Positions 18,686 through 28,160 of a stretch of DNA of 64,000 nucleotides are shown here, piece by piece (position 1 is the first letter of the stretch; the number at the start of each line of letters is the position of its first letter). The DNA lies in the NCBI RefSeq assembly GCF_023374055.1, contig NZ_JAMBEP010000001.1, positions 124,001-188,000 on the forward strand, read 5' to 3'. A program made the translations under genes and the position numbers. The notes below the pieces were generated by a model that saw only the letters and a list, made by a program, of their open reading frames with translations, was not told where the DNA came from and did no database searches. The DNA is from Luteimonas galliterrae. Lineage in GTDB: Bacteria > Pseudomonadota > Gammaproteobacteria > Xanthomonadales > Xanthomonadaceae.

Positions 18686-19321
18686 TCAGATTTGCGGCAG
18701 TTCCAACTGGCGTTCGAAAGCCTGCGCCACCGGCGCGAAGCTGCGGCGATGGTGCGTGCAAGGCCCGTGCGCGCGCAGGGCGGCCAAGTGCGCGGGCGTG
18801 GAATAGCCCTTGTGCTCGTCGAAGCCGTATTGGGGATGGGTTTCGTGCAGTTCCAGCATCGCGCGGTCGCGCGAGACTTTGGCCAGGATCGATGCGGCCA
18901 TGATCGAACGGTCGCGCGCATCGCCGCCGATCCACGCTTCGGCAGGACAGGGCAATGCCGGCGGCAAGTGGTTGCCGTCGATGCGGGCGATGCCGGCCGC
19001 ATGCGATACGCCTTCCAGCGCCAGGCGCATGCCGCGCATCGTGGCCTGGAAGATGTTGATGCGGTCGATCTCTTCGACTTCGATGAATACGACCTGCCAG
19101 GCCAGCGCGCGTTCCACGATCCGCGCATACAGCGTTTCGCGGCGCGCGGCGGCGAGCTGCTTGGAATCGTCGAGGCCGTTGATGCGCGGTCGGGACGGAT
19201 CGAACACCACCGCGGCCACCACGAGCGGTCCGGCCAGCGGTCCGCGGCCGGCTTCGTCGACGCCGGCGACCAGGAGCCGGGATTCGGGATTCGGGATTCG
19301 GGATTCGATGGCTAGGTTCAT
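18686..19321 (-). CDS. rnhB: Ribonuclease HII
   Basis: A 211-residue RNase HII. It cuts RNA-DNA hybrids and single ribonucleotides in DNA. The signature is [20 protein letters not shown] (about residues 18-37), with acidic catalytic residues D22, E23 and a further Asp in RIDGNHLPP, plus [15 protein letters not shown] and the [15 protein letters not shown]-terminal block. Residues 5-16 ([12 protein letters not shown]) are encoded by the heptamer repeat GGGATTC and replace the usual short N-terminus. The ATG at 19321 overlaps the lpxB TGA as ATGA, so the two genes are translationally coupled. Confidence 0.96.
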   Translation of the reverse strand: MNLAIESRIPNPESRLLVAGVDEAGRGPLAGPLVVAAVVFDPSRPRINGLDDSKQLAAARRETLYARIVERALAWQVVFIEVEEIDRINIFQATMRGMRLALEGVSHAAGIARIDGNHLPPALPCPAEAWIGGDARDRSIMAASILAKVSRDRAMLELHETHPQYGFDEHKGYSTPAHLAALRAHGPCTHHRRSFAPVAQAFERQLELPQI

Positions 19322-19361
19322 GGCTTGGCTGCGAATCCCGAATCCCGAATCCCGAATCTCG
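19279..19361. repeat. Heptamer tandem repeats in inverted pair over the lpxB-rnhB junction
   Basis: Four copies of GGGATTC (19279-19307) face four copies of GAATCCC/GAATCTC (19333-19361). The loop between them (about 25 bases) contains the overlapping rnhB start and lpxB stop. The arms are translated: the left as the N-terminus of RnhB, the right as the C-terminal RFGIRDSGF of LpxB. On the mRNA the arms can form a long hairpin around the ATGA. Confidence 0.85.
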
Positions 19362-20550
19362 GCTGTTCCGCCAATTCTGCCACGGCCTCTGCGGCGCGCA
19401 ACGACGCGTTGCGCCGCAGCGCTTGGTGCAGCTCGCGGAAGCGCAGCGGCAGCGCCGCCATCGAAGTCGGGTTGCGCAGCCAGCTGGAGATCGCCGCGGC
19501 CAGGTTTTCCGGCGTGCAGTCGTACTGCATCAGCTCCGGCACCAGCGCTTCGTTGGCCAGCACGTTGGGCAACGAATAGTGGTCGACCTTTAGCATGCGC
19601 AGGCCCTTGACGATCGAATAGGTGAGCGGCGCGATCTTGTAGGCCACCACCATCGGCCGCTTGGCCAGCATGCCTTCCAAAGTCGCGGTGCCCGAGGCCA
19701 ATAGCACCACGTCGGCGGCGGTCATCGCCGTGCGCGCGTTGCCTTCGGTGATGCGCAATGCCGGCTTCAGCGCCGCCGCATCGGGGTGGGCTTCGAGCTC
19801 GCGCTCGAAGGCGGCGCGCGCCGCCGCGTTCGCCATCGGCGCGACGATGCGCAGGTTCGGCTGCGAGCGCAGCGTCAGCAAGGCGGCCGACAGGAAGTCG
19901 CCGCTGAGCCGATGGATCTCGCCCAGGCGCGAGCCCGGCAACAGCGCCAGCATCGGCGTGTCCGCGGTCAGCGCCAGCGCGTCGCGGGCGGCGTGGCGAT
20001 CGGGGTCGAGCGGCATTTCGTCCGCCAGCGGGTGGCCGACGAAGCGCGCGTCGACGCCGTGGCGCGCGTAGATCGCCGGTTCCATCGGGAACAGGCAGAG
20101 CACGCGATCGGCGCTGCGACCGATCTTTTCCGCACGCTTTTCGCGCCAAGCCCAGACCGACGGGCTGACGTAATGCACGGTGCGCACGCCGCGCTGTTTG
20201 AGCCAGCGTTCGAGGCCGAGGTTGAAGTCGGGCGCATCGATGCCGACGAAAACGTCGGGTTTCCATGCGAGCAGGCGTTCGCGCAATTCGCGGCGCAGTT
20301 TCATCAATCGCGGTAGATGGCGCAGCACTTCGGCCAGGCCCATCACCGCCAGCTCCTGCGCGTCGTACCAGGCGTCCAATCCGGCTGCGCGCATCGCGTC
20401 GCCGCCCACGCCGGCGAATTCCGCGTCCGGATAGCGCGCGCGCAGTTGTTCGATCAGGCCGGCGCCGAGCAGGTCGCCGGAGGCTTCGCCGGCGACCAGG
20501 GCGAAACGCTTTCCGCCATGAATAGGGCTTGTTGGCTCTGAACTTGGCAA
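19318..20550 (-). CDS. lpxB: Lipid-A-disaccharide synthase LpxB
   Basis: A 410-residue GT19 glycosyltransferase. It joins UDP-2,3-diacylglucosamine to lipid X, forming the lipid A disaccharide at the inner membrane. Hallmarks: [20 protein letters not shown] (about residues 16-35), [32 protein letters not shown] (about 127-143), [32 protein letters not shown] and [12 protein letters not shown]. The C-terminal [13 protein letters not shown] is an add-on encoded by the heptamer repeat. It overlaps rnhB by four bases. Upstream, a 190-base stretch with a palindrome (20651-20727) separates it from lpxA. Confidence 0.96.
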   Translation of the reverse strand: MPSSEPTSPIHGGKRFALVAGEASGDLLGAGLIEQLRARYPDAEFAGVGGDAMRAAGLDAWYDAQELAVMGLAEVLRHLPRLMKLRRELRERLLAWKPDVFVGIDAPDFNLGLERWLKQRGVRTVHYVSPSVWAWREKRAEKIGRSADRVLCLFPMEPAIYARHGVDARFVGHPLADEMPLDPDRHAARDALALTADTPMLALLPGSRLGEIHRLSGDFLSAALLTLRSQPNLRIVAPMANAAARAAFERELEAHPDAAALKPALRITEGNARTAMTAADVVLLASGTATLEGMLAKRPMVVAYKIAPLTYSIVKGLRMLKVDHYSLPNVLANEALVPELMQYDCTPENLAAAISSWLRNPTSMAALPLRFRELHQALRRNASLRAAEAVAELAEQPRFGIRDSGFAAKP

Positions 20551-20650
20551 GGCGCTCTCGGTGCGGGCGGCGAAACATTAGTTTGCCGCATTTGCCCCCC
20601 TCTTTGAAAAAAGAGGGGTTGGCGGAGATTTGCTCTTGCTCTCGATCTTC

Positions 20651-20727
20651 GTAAGAGCGGCTTCAGCCGCGAGCTTTTCCACGCACGACAGGGCTGGCCA
20701 AGAGCTCGCGGCTGAAGCCGCTCTTAC
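20651..20727. repeat. GTAAGAGCGGCTTCAGCCGC palindrome
   Basis: The left arm GTAAGAGCGGCTTCAGCCGC with GAGCTTTT and the right arm AAGAGCTCGCGGCTGAAGCC with GCTCTTAC form a long hairpin between lpxA and lpxB. It is one of the paired GTAG-type repeats (compare 30480, 31525, 42106). The rest of the 192-base gap is an unremarkable CCCCCTCTTTGAAAA stretch. Confidence 0.75.
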
Positions 20728-20742
20728 GGAGATTGGAGCGGA

Positions 20743-21528
20743 TCAGCGCAGCAACGGTCGCTCGCCTCGCTCGATGAACTCCGAAAACGCGCGTACGTCT
20801 TCGCTCTCTCGCGCCATGTCGGCCAACTGCTTGCGCGCATCGGCCAGATTGGCGCCGGACATGTACAAGGTGCGGTAGGCGCGCTTGATCGCCGCGATCC
20901 GCTCGCCGTCGAAGCCGCGGCGCTTGAGGCCCTCGCTGTTGATGCCGCGCGGCCGGCCGTACTCGTCCGCGGCCACCATCACGAACGGCGGCACGTCGCC
21001 GTTCACCAGTGCGCCCATGCCGATGAAGGCGTGCGCGCCGATGCGGCAGAACTGGTGGATGCCGGCGAAGCCGCTGAGGATCACGTAATCGCCGATTTCG
21101 ACGTGGCCGGCCAGCGTGGAATTGTTGGAGAAGATGCAGAAGTTGCCGACGATGCAGTCGTGGGCGACGTGGCTGTAGGCCAGTATCCAGTTGTCGTCGC
21201 CGATCCGGGTCGTGCCGCCGCCGTCGCCGGTGCCGCGGTTGAGGGTGACGAATTCGCGGATGGTGTTGCGGTCGCCGACGATCAGTTCGGTGCGTTCGCC
21301 CTTGAACTTCTTGTCCTGCGGCTCGCCGCCGATCGCGGCGTGGCCGACGATGCGGTTGTCGCGACCGATCCGCGTCGGCCCGTGCACGCTGCAGTGCGGT
21401 CCGATACGCGTGCCGTCGCCTATCTCCACTTCAGGGCCGATGACGGTGAAGGCGCCGATGCTGACGTCGCGGCCGATGCGTGCGCCGGGATCGACCGCGG
21501 CGCTGGGGTGGATGGAAGCGTCGGCCAC
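20743..21528 (-). CDS. lpxA: UDP-N-acetylglucosamine acyltransferase LpxA
   Basis: A 261-residue left-handed beta-helix enzyme. It transfers a 3-hydroxyacyl chain to UDP-GlcNAc, the first step of lipid A synthesis. Hexapeptide repeats start at [20 protein letters not shown] (residues 6-25); the catalytic His is in [15 protein letters not shown], and [20 protein letters not shown] and the helical C-terminal domain ([18 protein letters not shown]) are standard. The start is GTG at 21528, one base after the fabZ stop, so translation is probably coupled. The length is normal (about 262). Confidence 0.97.
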   Translation of the reverse strand: MADASIHPSAAVDPGARIGRDVSIGAFTVIGPEVEIGDGTRIGPHCSVHGPTRIGRDNRIVGHAAIGGEPQDKKFKGERTELIVGDRNTIREFVTLNRGTGDGGGTTRIGDDNWILAYSHVAHDCIVGNFCIFSNNSTLAGHVEIGDYVILSGFAGIHQFCRIGAHAFIGMGALVNGDVPPFVMVAADEYGRPRGINSEGLKRRGFDGERIAAIKRAYRTLYMSGANLADARKQLADMARESEDVRAFSEFIERGERPLLR

Positions 21529-21529
21529 G

Positions 21530-21985
21530 TCAGTCCTTGACCTCGGCGCAGAGGATCTCGGCGCAGGCGGCCTGTTCGCCGTCCACGCGCGCGATGCCCT
21601 GGTACATGGCCATGTTGCGGATCGTGCGCTTGAGCGTGACTTCCAGTTCCAGGCGGTCGCCGGGCACCACCATCTTGGAGAACTTGGCGTTGTCGATCTT
21701 GACCAGATAGAACAACTTTCCGTCCGCGCTGGTGCCGTGCGACAGCTGCGAGAGCAGTCCGCCGGCTTGCGCCAGCGCCTCGATCACCAATACGCCCGGC
21801 ATCACCGGATGGCCCGGGAAATGGCCTTGGAAGAAAGGCTCGTTCATGGTCACGCTCTTGTACGCCAGCACGCGTTTGAACGGTTCCAGTTCGACCACTC
21901 GGTCGACCAGCAGGAACGGGTAGCGATGCGGCAGCAGCTTCTGGATGCCGACGGCGTCGAGGGGCAGGGCGGGGGAAGCGCTCAT
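21530..21985 (-). CDS. fabZ: 3-hydroxyacyl-ACP dehydratase FabZ
   Basis: A 151-residue hot-dog fold enzyme of fatty-acid elongation that dehydrates 3-hydroxyacyl-ACP, competing with LpxA/LpxD for the same acyl pool. The signature is [19 protein letters not shown] (about residues 17-35) and the active-site region [20 protein letters not shown] with catalytic His and Glu. The ATG at 21985 overlaps the lpxD TGA as ATGA. The next gene, lpxA, starts one base after its stop. Confidence 0.97.
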   Translation of the reverse strand: MSASPALPLDAVGIQKLLPHRYPFLLVDRVVELEPFKRVLAYKSVTMNEPFFQGHFPGHPVMPGVLVIEALAQAGGLLSQLSHGTSADGKLFYLVKIDNAKFSKMVVPGDRLELEVTLKRTIRNMAMYQGIARVDGEQAACAEILCAEVKD

Positions 21986-22998
21986 CCTTTTTCCTTGTTG
22001 CTTGCCTGGACCTGCCGGGCGATCGAATCGAGTTGCTTGAAACGCGCCGCGTTCTTGCGCCAGCTGCGATTGTCCATCAACGGCGTGCCGGACGAGTATT
22101 CGCCCGGTTCGCGGATCGAGTGGGTGACCAGGCTCATTGCGGTCACCATCACCCGGTCGCATATTTCCAGGTGTCCGAGGATGCCCGCGGCGCCGCCGAT
22201 CAGGCAGTAGCGGCCGATGGTGGCGCTGCCGGCGACCGCCGCGCAGCCGGCCATGGCGGTGTGAGCGCCGATGCGGACGTTGTGGCCGATCTGGATCTGG
22301 TTGTCCAGGCGCACGTCTTCTTCGAGCACGGTATCGTCGATGGCGCCGCGATCGATGGTGGTATTGGCCCCGATCTCGCAGTCGTCGCCGATGTCCACCC
22401 CGCCCAACTGCGGGACCTTCATCCAATGGCCGTGTTCCATCGCCAGGCCGAAGCCGTCGGCGCCGAGCACCGCGCCCGGGTGCACCAGCACGCGTTTGCC
22501 CAGTTTCACCCGGACCACCAGCGTGACGCGCGCGACCAGCTCGCAGTCGGCGCCGATATGGCAGTCCTCGCCGATCACGCACCCGGAGCCGACGACGGCG
22601 CCTGCGGCGACGGTGCTGCGTGCGCCGATCGACACGAACGCGCCCACCGAAGCCCCCGGATCGATCGTGGCCGAAGGATCGATGCTGGCGCTGGGATGGA
22701 TGCCGGGCGCCGCGGCGCGGCGCGTTTCGAACAAGGAGGCGATCTTGACGAAGGCGGCGTAAGGATCGTCGGCGATCAGGGCCGTCACCGGGCTGCCGGC
22801 CGCATCGGCCTCGCGCAGGACCACGGCCGCGGCCGGTGTGCCGGCCAGCATCGGGCGGTAGCGCGGATTGGCCAGGAAGGCGAGTTTGCCCGCGCCGCCG
22901 CCGGCCAGCGTGGCCACGCCGTCGATGCGCGTCGCGCCGTCGCCCTGCAGGCGCAGCCCGAAACGTTCGGCCAGGTTGGCGACGGTATAGCTGTTCAT
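21982..22998 (-). CDS. lpxD: UDP-3-O-(3-hydroxyacyl)glucosamine N-acyltransferase LpxD
   Basis: A 338-residue LpxD, the third enzyme of lipid A synthesis, adding the N-linked acyl chain. The N-terminal uridine-binding domain (TVANLAERFGLRLQGDGATR, then LAFLANPRYRPML) is followed by hexapeptide repeats (IHPSASIDPSATIDPGASVG, about residues 100-119) and the late GADGFGLAMEHGHWMKVPQL, ATIGRYCLIGGAAGILGHLE with the conserved histidine. The C-terminal helix ends in MDNRSWRKNAARFKQLD. It lies 89 bp after bamA with no skp gene between. Confidence 0.97.
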   Translation of the reverse strand: MNSYTVANLAERFGLRLQGDGATRIDGVATLAGGGAGKLAFLANPRYRPMLAGTPAAAVVLREADAAGSPVTALIADDPYAAFVKIASLFETRRAAAPGIHPSASIDPSATIDPGASVGAFVSIGARSTVAAGAVVGSGCVIGEDCHIGADCELVARVTLVVRVKLGKRVLVHPGAVLGADGFGLAMEHGHWMKVPQLGGVDIGDDCEIGANTTIDRGAIDDTVLEEDVRLDNQIQIGHNVRIGAHTAMAGCAAVAGSATIGRYCLIGGAAGILGHLEICDRVMVTAMSLVTHSIREPGEYSSGTPLMDNRSWRKNAARFKQLDSIARQVQASNKEKG

Positions 22999-23025
22999 CC
23001 GGCTATGTTGCCAGAGCCCGCCGGA

Positions 23026-23049
23026 GCAGGCACGTTTTCACGTGCCTGC
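23026..23049 (-). other. GAAA-tetraloop hairpin between bamA and lpxD
   Basis: On the mRNA strand GCAGGCACGT-GAAA-ACGTGCCTGC makes a perfect 10-bp stem closed by a GNRA loop, 39 bases after the bamA stop. No T-run follows, so it is not a standard terminator. It may slow 3' decay of bamA mRNA, or set the ratio of bamA to lpxD. It is unlike the GTAG repeats. Confidence 0.6.
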
Positions 23050-23087
23050 GGGGCGGGAATCGGCACCACGAACGGCGCGAAAAACGC

Positions 23088-25517
23088 TTACAGGCCGCCC
23101 GAGAAGGTGAACTGCAGACGTTCGGTTTCGTCGGCCGGGAAGCCGGTGATCGGATCGGCGGGCTTGTCGCGCAGCGGGAACGCGTAGCTGATCGAGATCG
23201 GGCCCATCGGCGAGCGCCACAACAGCGCGATGCCCGTCGATGCGCGCAACTCGCTGGCGTCGAAACTGTCGACGTCGCGGTACACGTTGCCGAAGTCGAG
23301 GAACGCGGAGATGCGCGCCGCGTTGCTGTCGAACAGCTTCGGGAAATACAGCTCGAGCGAGCCGACGGTCTTCACCGAACCGCCGATCGGCTGCGGAAAG
23401 CCCGTGCCGAAGAAGCTGCGCGCGCGCGGGCCCAAGGTGTTGTCGGTATAGCCGCGCACGCGGCCTTGCGAGCTCACGCCGCCTGCGTAGAAGTTCTCGA
23501 AGAACGGCAGGCCGGTGGCCGTGACCACGCGCCCGCCGGGCAGGGTACGGGTGAAGTCGTCGCCGTAGCTGTCGCCGTAGCCCAGGTCCAGGCGGGTATT
23601 GAGGATCAGCGATTGGCTGATCGGCCAGAACTTGGAGAAGTCGTACTCGATCTTGTAGTACTCGACCGTCGAACCCGGCAGCGTGGCTTCCAGCACGATC
23701 CGCTGCGATGTGCCCGAGCTGGGGAAGATCGCGTTGTTGCGCGTGTCGCGGGCGAATCCGATCTGCGCGCGCCAGGCGTGGAAGGTGCTATGGCCGACCG
23801 CGTCCACGTAGTCGATGATTTCCTGCGGCGTGCTGCCGAAGACCCTGTCCACCAGGATTTCGTTGCTGTCGATGCCCAGCAGCCCGGACACCGAATCGTA
23901 TTCTGTGATCGGCAGGCTGACGATCGCCTGAGCGGCGCCGCTCTTGGACGAATACTGCGCGACGTTGAAGTCGGAGTAGTCGAATTCGCGCCACCACAGG
24001 TTGTAGCCCAGCGCCATGCCGTTGTCGCTGAAGTACGGGTTCATGAACGAGAAGTCGTAGCGGTCCTGGTAGGAGCTGCGCTGCGCGGCCACCGACACCC
24101 GGTTGCCGTTGCCCAGGAAGTTGCTTTCGGTCAATTGGATCGAGGTGGTGATGCCGCTCAACTGCGAATAGCCCACGCCGAACAGGAAACTGCCCGAGGT
24201 GGTTTCCTTGACGTTGACGACCACGTCGACCTGGTCGCTGCTGCCAGGCACTTCGGGCGTCTCGATGTCCACGGTCTCGAAGTAGCCGAGCTGCTGCAGG
24301 CGGATCTTGGAGCGGTCGATCGCGGCCTGCGAATACCAGGCGCCTTCGAACTGGCGCATCTGCCGGCGCAGCACTTCGTCGGCGGTGCGGGTGTTGCCCT
24401 TGAACACGATGCGGCGCACGTTGACGCGCGGGCCGGGCACGATCTGCATGTCGATGCCGACGGTGCGGTTCTCACGGTTCACGTCCGGCACCGGATTGAC
24501 CTGCGCGAACGCGTAGCCGATGTTGCCGAGCACCGAGGTGATGGAATCGGTAGTGGCCTGCAGCACGCGCCGCGAGAAGATCTGGCCGGGCTTGACGTAC
24601 ACCATCTTGTCGATCTGCTCGCGCGGCAGCACGGTGTCGCCGCTGACCTTCACGTCGGAAATCTTGTACTGCTCGCCTTCGGTGATGCCGGCGGTGACGA
24701 ACATGTCGCGCTTGTCCGGGCTGATCGACACCTGCGCCGAATCGCGGCTGAAATCGACGTAGCCGCGGTCCAGGTACCACTGGTCGAGCTTCTCGAAATC
24801 GCCGTCGAGCTTTTCGCGCGAATACTGGTCGTCGCGCTTGTACCAGCTCAGCCAGTTGTGCTCGCGCGATTCCCAGCTCTCGCGGATGTCCTCTTCGGGG
24901 AACAGCTCGTTGCCGATCAGGTTGATGTGGCGGATCTTGGCGGCCTTGCCTTCCTTGATCGCCACGGTCACGTCGACGCGGTTGCGGTCGAGCTTGCTGA
25001 CCGTGGGGGTGACTTCGACGTTGTACTTGCCGCGGTTGTTGTACTGCCGCACCAGCTCCTTGGTGACGCCGTCCAGGTCCATGCGGTCGAAGGTTTCGCC
25101 TTCGGCCAGGCCGATGTCCTTCAGGCCCTTCATCAGGTCTTCGGTCTTGATGTCCTTGTTGCCGGTGAAGGTCAACTTGTTGATCGCCGGGCGCTCGACC
25201 ACGGTCACCACCAGGATGCCGTCCTGGCGGCCGAGGCTGACGTCTTCGAAGAAGCCGGTCTTGTACAGGGCGCGGATCGCCGCGGCGCTGCGCGCCTGGT
25301 CGATGGTGTCGCCGCGTTCGATCGGCAGGTAGGTGAACACGGTGCCGGCCGAAATGCGCTGCAGGCCGTCGATGCGGATGTCGGTGACGGTGAAGGCGTC
25401 TGCGCTCTGCGGGACCGGCGACGTTTGCGGCGTCGCGGAGAATTGCGCCCAGGCGGGCGCGGACAGCGCCGAGGCGAGGGCGAGGGCAAGCAGGCGGCGA
25501 GTGGGGCTTCGCGTCAT
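23088..25517 (-). CDS. bamA: Outer membrane protein assembly factor BamA
   Basis: An 809-residue Omp85 protein that inserts beta-barrel proteins into the outer membrane as the core of the BAM complex. Residues 1-24 are a signal peptide ending in PAWAQ; five POTRA domains follow (about 40-440, first FTVTDIRIDGLQRISAGTVF); the C-terminal half is the 16-strand barrel with GYTDNTLGPR and the lid-loop region around VRGY (about 670). The length is typical (about 790-810). The last residues are QFTFSGGL, so the protein ends in Leu instead of the usual aromatic residue. Upstream is rseP (82 bp), downstream lpxD. Confidence 0.97.
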   Translation of the reverse strand: MTRSPTRRLLALALASALSAPAWAQFSATPQTSPVPQSADAFTVTDIRIDGLQRISAGTVFTYLPIERGDTIDQARSAAAIRALYKTGFFEDVSLGRQDGILVVTVVERPAINKLTFTGNKDIKTEDLMKGLKDIGLAEGETFDRMDLDGVTKELVRQYNNRGKYNVEVTPTVSKLDRNRVDVTVAIKEGKAAKIRHINLIGNELFPEEDIRESWESREHNWLSWYKRDDQYSREKLDGDFEKLDQWYLDRGYVDFSRDSAQVSISPDKRDMFVTAGITEGEQYKISDVKVSGDTVLPREQIDKMVYVKPGQIFSRRVLQATTDSITSVLGNIGYAFAQVNPVPDVNRENRTVGIDMQIVPGPRVNVRRIVFKGNTRTADEVLRRQMRQFEGAWYSQAAIDRSKIRLQQLGYFETVDIETPEVPGSSDQVDVVVNVKETTSGSFLFGVGYSQLSGITTSIQLTESNFLGNGNRVSVAAQRSSYQDRYDFSFMNPYFSDNGMALGYNLWWREFDYSDFNVAQYSSKSGAAQAIVSLPITEYDSVSGLLGIDSNEILVDRVFGSTPQEIIDYVDAVGHSTFHAWRAQIGFARDTRNNAIFPSSGTSQRIVLEATLPGSTVEYYKIEYDFSKFWPISQSLILNTRLDLGYGDSYGDDFTRTLPGGRVVTATGLPFFENFYAGGVSSQGRVRGYTDNTLGPRARSFFGTGFPQPIGGSVKTVGSLELYFPKLFDSNAARISAFLDFGNVYRDVDSFDASELRASTGIALLWRSPMGPISISYAFPLRDKPADPITGFPADETERLQFTFSGGL

Positions 25518-25599
25518 CGTTACGTCCGTTGAGGGGATCGAAGGGCCGGATGGCCAGTGCGACGGCGGTTATTCGCTACGAAAACGCGGATAACGGCCA

Positions 25600-26958
25600 T
25601 CAGCGCACCAGACCCAGAATGTCATTGTAGAACGCCAGTCCCATCAGGCTGGCCAGCAAGGCCAGGCCGACGTACTGGCCGGCGGCCATGGCGCGTTCGC
25701 TTAGCGGACTGCCCTTGACCAACTCTATAAGGTAATACAGCAGGTGCCCGCCGTCCAAAACCGGGATCGGCAGCAGGTTGATGATGGCCAGACTGAGCGA
25801 CAACAGGGCCAGAAAGTTCAAAAACCAGGCCGGCCCCAGTTGCGCGGACGCGTTGGCGTAGCGGGCGATGGTGATCGGGCCGGATACGTTTTCGACCGAG
25901 GCGCGGCCGCCGAGCAGACGGCCGATCATTGCGAAGGAGTCCGTGGTCAGTTTCCAGGTCTCGCTGAACGCCGCCGGTATGGCCGCCAGCGGGCCGTAGC
26001 GGAGCTTGGCGTCGTAGGCCGGCATCTGCTGCGTTTTCGGCGGCGCGACACCCAGGGCCCAGTAGGCCTTGCCGTCGGGATCGGTGCTTCGCGCAGGCTT
26101 GAGTTCCAGCGCGAGCCGTTCGCCGTCGCGCTGCACCTCGACCATGCCCGTGCCGCCGCGGTCGCCCAGTTTCTGCACCAGCGGACGGATGTCGTCGAAA
26201 GCGACGATCGCCGTGCCGTCGATAGCGGTCAGGCGATCGCCCTCGGCGAGCACGCCATAGGCCGGCGTGCCGGGCGCGATCTGGCCGACGACGGGTGGCA
26301 TCAGACGATGGCGCGGCGTCATTCCTGCCAATTGCACGGCCCGCGGTTCTTCGAACGAAGCGGGCAGCTTGGACAGGTCGAGCTTGCGCACGACTTGATC
26401 GCCGTCGGCCTCGCGCACCTGCACGTCGACCGGCGCGCGGTCCAGCGCCGCGGTGGTCAGCGCCATCGCCGCCTCGCTCCAGGTCGGCGTATCGCGCTCG
26501 CCGACCTTCAGCAGCGTGTCGCCGGCGCGGAAACCCGATTGCGCTGCGATGCCTTCCACGAAGCCCAAAGTGGGTGAGTAGTCGTTGCGGCCGATCACGA
26601 ACATCGCCCAGAGCAACGCAACGCAAAGCAGCAGATTGGCGAGCGGTCCCGCTGCGACGATCGCGATCCGCTGCCACACGTTCTTGCGGTTGAACGCGCC
26701 GTCCAGGTCGGCCGCGGGCACATCGGCTTCGCGTTCGTCGAGCATCTTGACGTAGCCGCCGAGCGGTATCGCCGCGATCCGGTATTCGGTGCCGTCGCGG
26801 CCGTAGCGCGACCATAGCGCGTTGCCGAAGCCCACCGAGAACCGCAGCACTTTCACGCCGCAGCGGCGCGCCACCCAGAAGTGGCCGAACTCATGGAAGG
26901 TCACCAGCACGCCGATGCTGACGATCAACCACCAAACCGAGCCCAGCAAGTCGCTCAT
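25600..26958 (-). CDS. rseP: Site-2 intramembrane metalloprotease RseP
   Basis: A 452-residue S2P protease that makes the second cut in anti-sigma factor RseA, releasing sigma-E when outer-membrane proteins misfold. The zinc motif HEFGH is in the first helix (residues about 22-26), with [13 protein letters not shown] next, two PDZ domains in the middle (about 130-320), and the third ligand in [20 protein letters not shown] (about 395-415). Four membrane helices are expected. Its first four bases overlap the dxr stop, and bamA, a main client of this stress response, is the next gene. Confidence 0.96.
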   Translation of the reverse strand: MSDLLGSVWWLIVSIGVLVTFHEFGHFWVARRCGVKVLRFSVGFGNALWSRYGRDGTEYRIAAIPLGGYVKMLDEREADVPAADLDGAFNRKNVWQRIAIVAAGPLANLLLCVALLWAMFVIGRNDYSPTLGFVEGIAAQSGFRAGDTLLKVGERDTPTWSEAAMALTTAALDRAPVDVQVREADGDQVVRKLDLSKLPASFEEPRAVQLAGMTPRHRLMPPVVGQIAPGTPAYGVLAEGDRLTAIDGTAIVAFDDIRPLVQKLGDRGGTGMVEVQRDGERLALELKPARSTDPDGKAYWALGVAPPKTQQMPAYDAKLRYGPLAAIPAAFSETWKLTTDSFAMIGRLLGGRASVENVSGPITIARYANASAQLGPAWFLNFLALLSLSLAIINLLPIPVLDGGHLLYYLIELVKGSPLSERAMAAGQYVGLALLASLMGLAFYNDILGLVR

Positions 26959-28151
26959 GCGCCGATCGTCATCGTGGCCGCCACCTTCGACGCGATCCGC
27001 CGCGCTTGCGCATCGGCATCCAGCAGCGTGTCCAGCGTATCGGCGGTTTGCGGAGGGAGCGCGGCGAGAACCTCCTCGACCAGCGCAGGTATGGCTAGGA
27101 AACCCACCCGGCCCTGAAGAAAGGCTGAAACGGCGATTTCGTTGGCGGCGTTCAGCACCGCCGGCGCGGTGCCGCCGGCGCGCAATGCGCGAAACGCCAG
27201 CGCCAGGCAGGGGAAGGCGTCCAGGTCCGGCGCCTCGAAATCCAGCCGTCGCTGCGTCAGCAGGTCCAACCGCTCGACGCCCGATTCGATCCGCTGCGGC
27301 CAGGCCAGGCCGACCGCGAGCGCGGTGCGCATGTCGGGCAGGCCCAGCTGAGCCAGCGTGGAGCCGTCGACGAATTCGACCAGCGAATGCACCAGGCTCT
27401 GCGGATGCACCAGCACCTCGATGCGGTCCGGCGGCATGCCGAACAGGTGATGCGCTTCGATCACCTCCAGGCCCTTGTTCATCAGCGTGGCCGAATCGGC
27501 GGAAATCTTAGGGCCCATCGACCAGCGCGGATGCGCCACCGCCTGCGCCGGCGTGACCGCCGCCAGGTCCTCGCGGCACCAGCCGCGGAATGGGCCGCCC
27601 GAGGCGGTCAGCACGATGCGCCGCAACGTTTCCCGGTTCGCCTCGTCGGGCAGGCATTGGAAGATCGCGTTGTGCTCGCTGTCGATCGGGATGATGCGCG
27701 CGCCGGATTCGCGCGCCGCCCGCATCAAAAGCTCGCCGGCGAGCACCAGCGATTCCTTGTTGGCCAGCAGCAGGCGCTTGCCGGCGCGCGCGGCGGCGAG
27801 CGTCGACGACAGCCCGGCTGCGCCGACGATCGCGGCGATCACCGTGTCGCAGTCGTCGCCCGCGGCCAGCGCGTCGATGGCTTCGTTGCCTGCGTGGGCC
27901 TGCGTGTCCAGTCCGGCCGCGCTCAGGCCGTCGCGCAGCGCGGCGTAGCGCGACGTTTCGGCGATCACCGCATGCGTGGGACGATGGCGCACGCACAGCG
28001 CGAGCAGCGCGTCCACGTTGCTGCCGCCGGCGAGCACGGTGGCGCGCAGGCGGTCGGGGTGGCGTGCGATCACGTCCAGCGCCGAAGTGCCGATGGAACC
28101 GGTGGCGCCGAGGACGGCGACGTTGCGCAGGGCAGTGGAGTCGTTGAACAT
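26955..28151 (-). CDS. dxr: 1-deoxy-D-xylulose 5-phosphate reductoisomerase
   Basis: A 398-residue Dxr (IspC), which turns DXP into methylerythritol phosphate with NADPH, the committed step of the non-mevalonate isoprenoid pathway. The nucleotide motif is [20 protein letters not shown] (residues 11-30); [17 protein letters not shown] (about 126-142), [15 protein letters not shown] and [11 protein letters not shown] bind metal and substrate; [20 protein letters not shown] closes the site. The length is standard. The stop overlaps rseP by four bases; cdsA ends nine bases before its start. Its product leads to IspA substrate. Confidence 0.97.
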   Translation of the reverse strand: MFNDSTALRNVAVLGATGSIGTSALDVIARHPDRLRATVLAGGSNVDALLALCVRHRPTHAVIAETSRYAALRDGLSAAGLDTQAHAGNEAIDALAAGDDCDTVIAAIVGAAGLSSTLAAARAGKRLLLANKESLVLAGELLMRAARESGARIIPIDSEHNAIFQCLPDEANRETLRRIVLTASGGPFRGWCREDLAAVTPAQAVAHPRWSMGPKISADSATLMNKGLEVIEAHHLFGMPPDRIEVLVHPQSLVHSLVEFVDGSTLAQLGLPDMRTALAVGLAWPQRIESGVERLDLLTQRRLDFEAPDLDAFPCLALAFRALRAGGTAPAVLNAANEIAVSAFLQGRVGFLAIPALVEEVLAALPPQTADTLDTLLDADAQARRIASKVAATMTIGA

Positions 28152-28160
28152 CGCGTCGAC

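Noticed and set aside
19279-19361. Heptamer tract as a CRISPR-like array.
   Set aside because: Units are contiguous seven-base repeats with no spacers and no cas genes.
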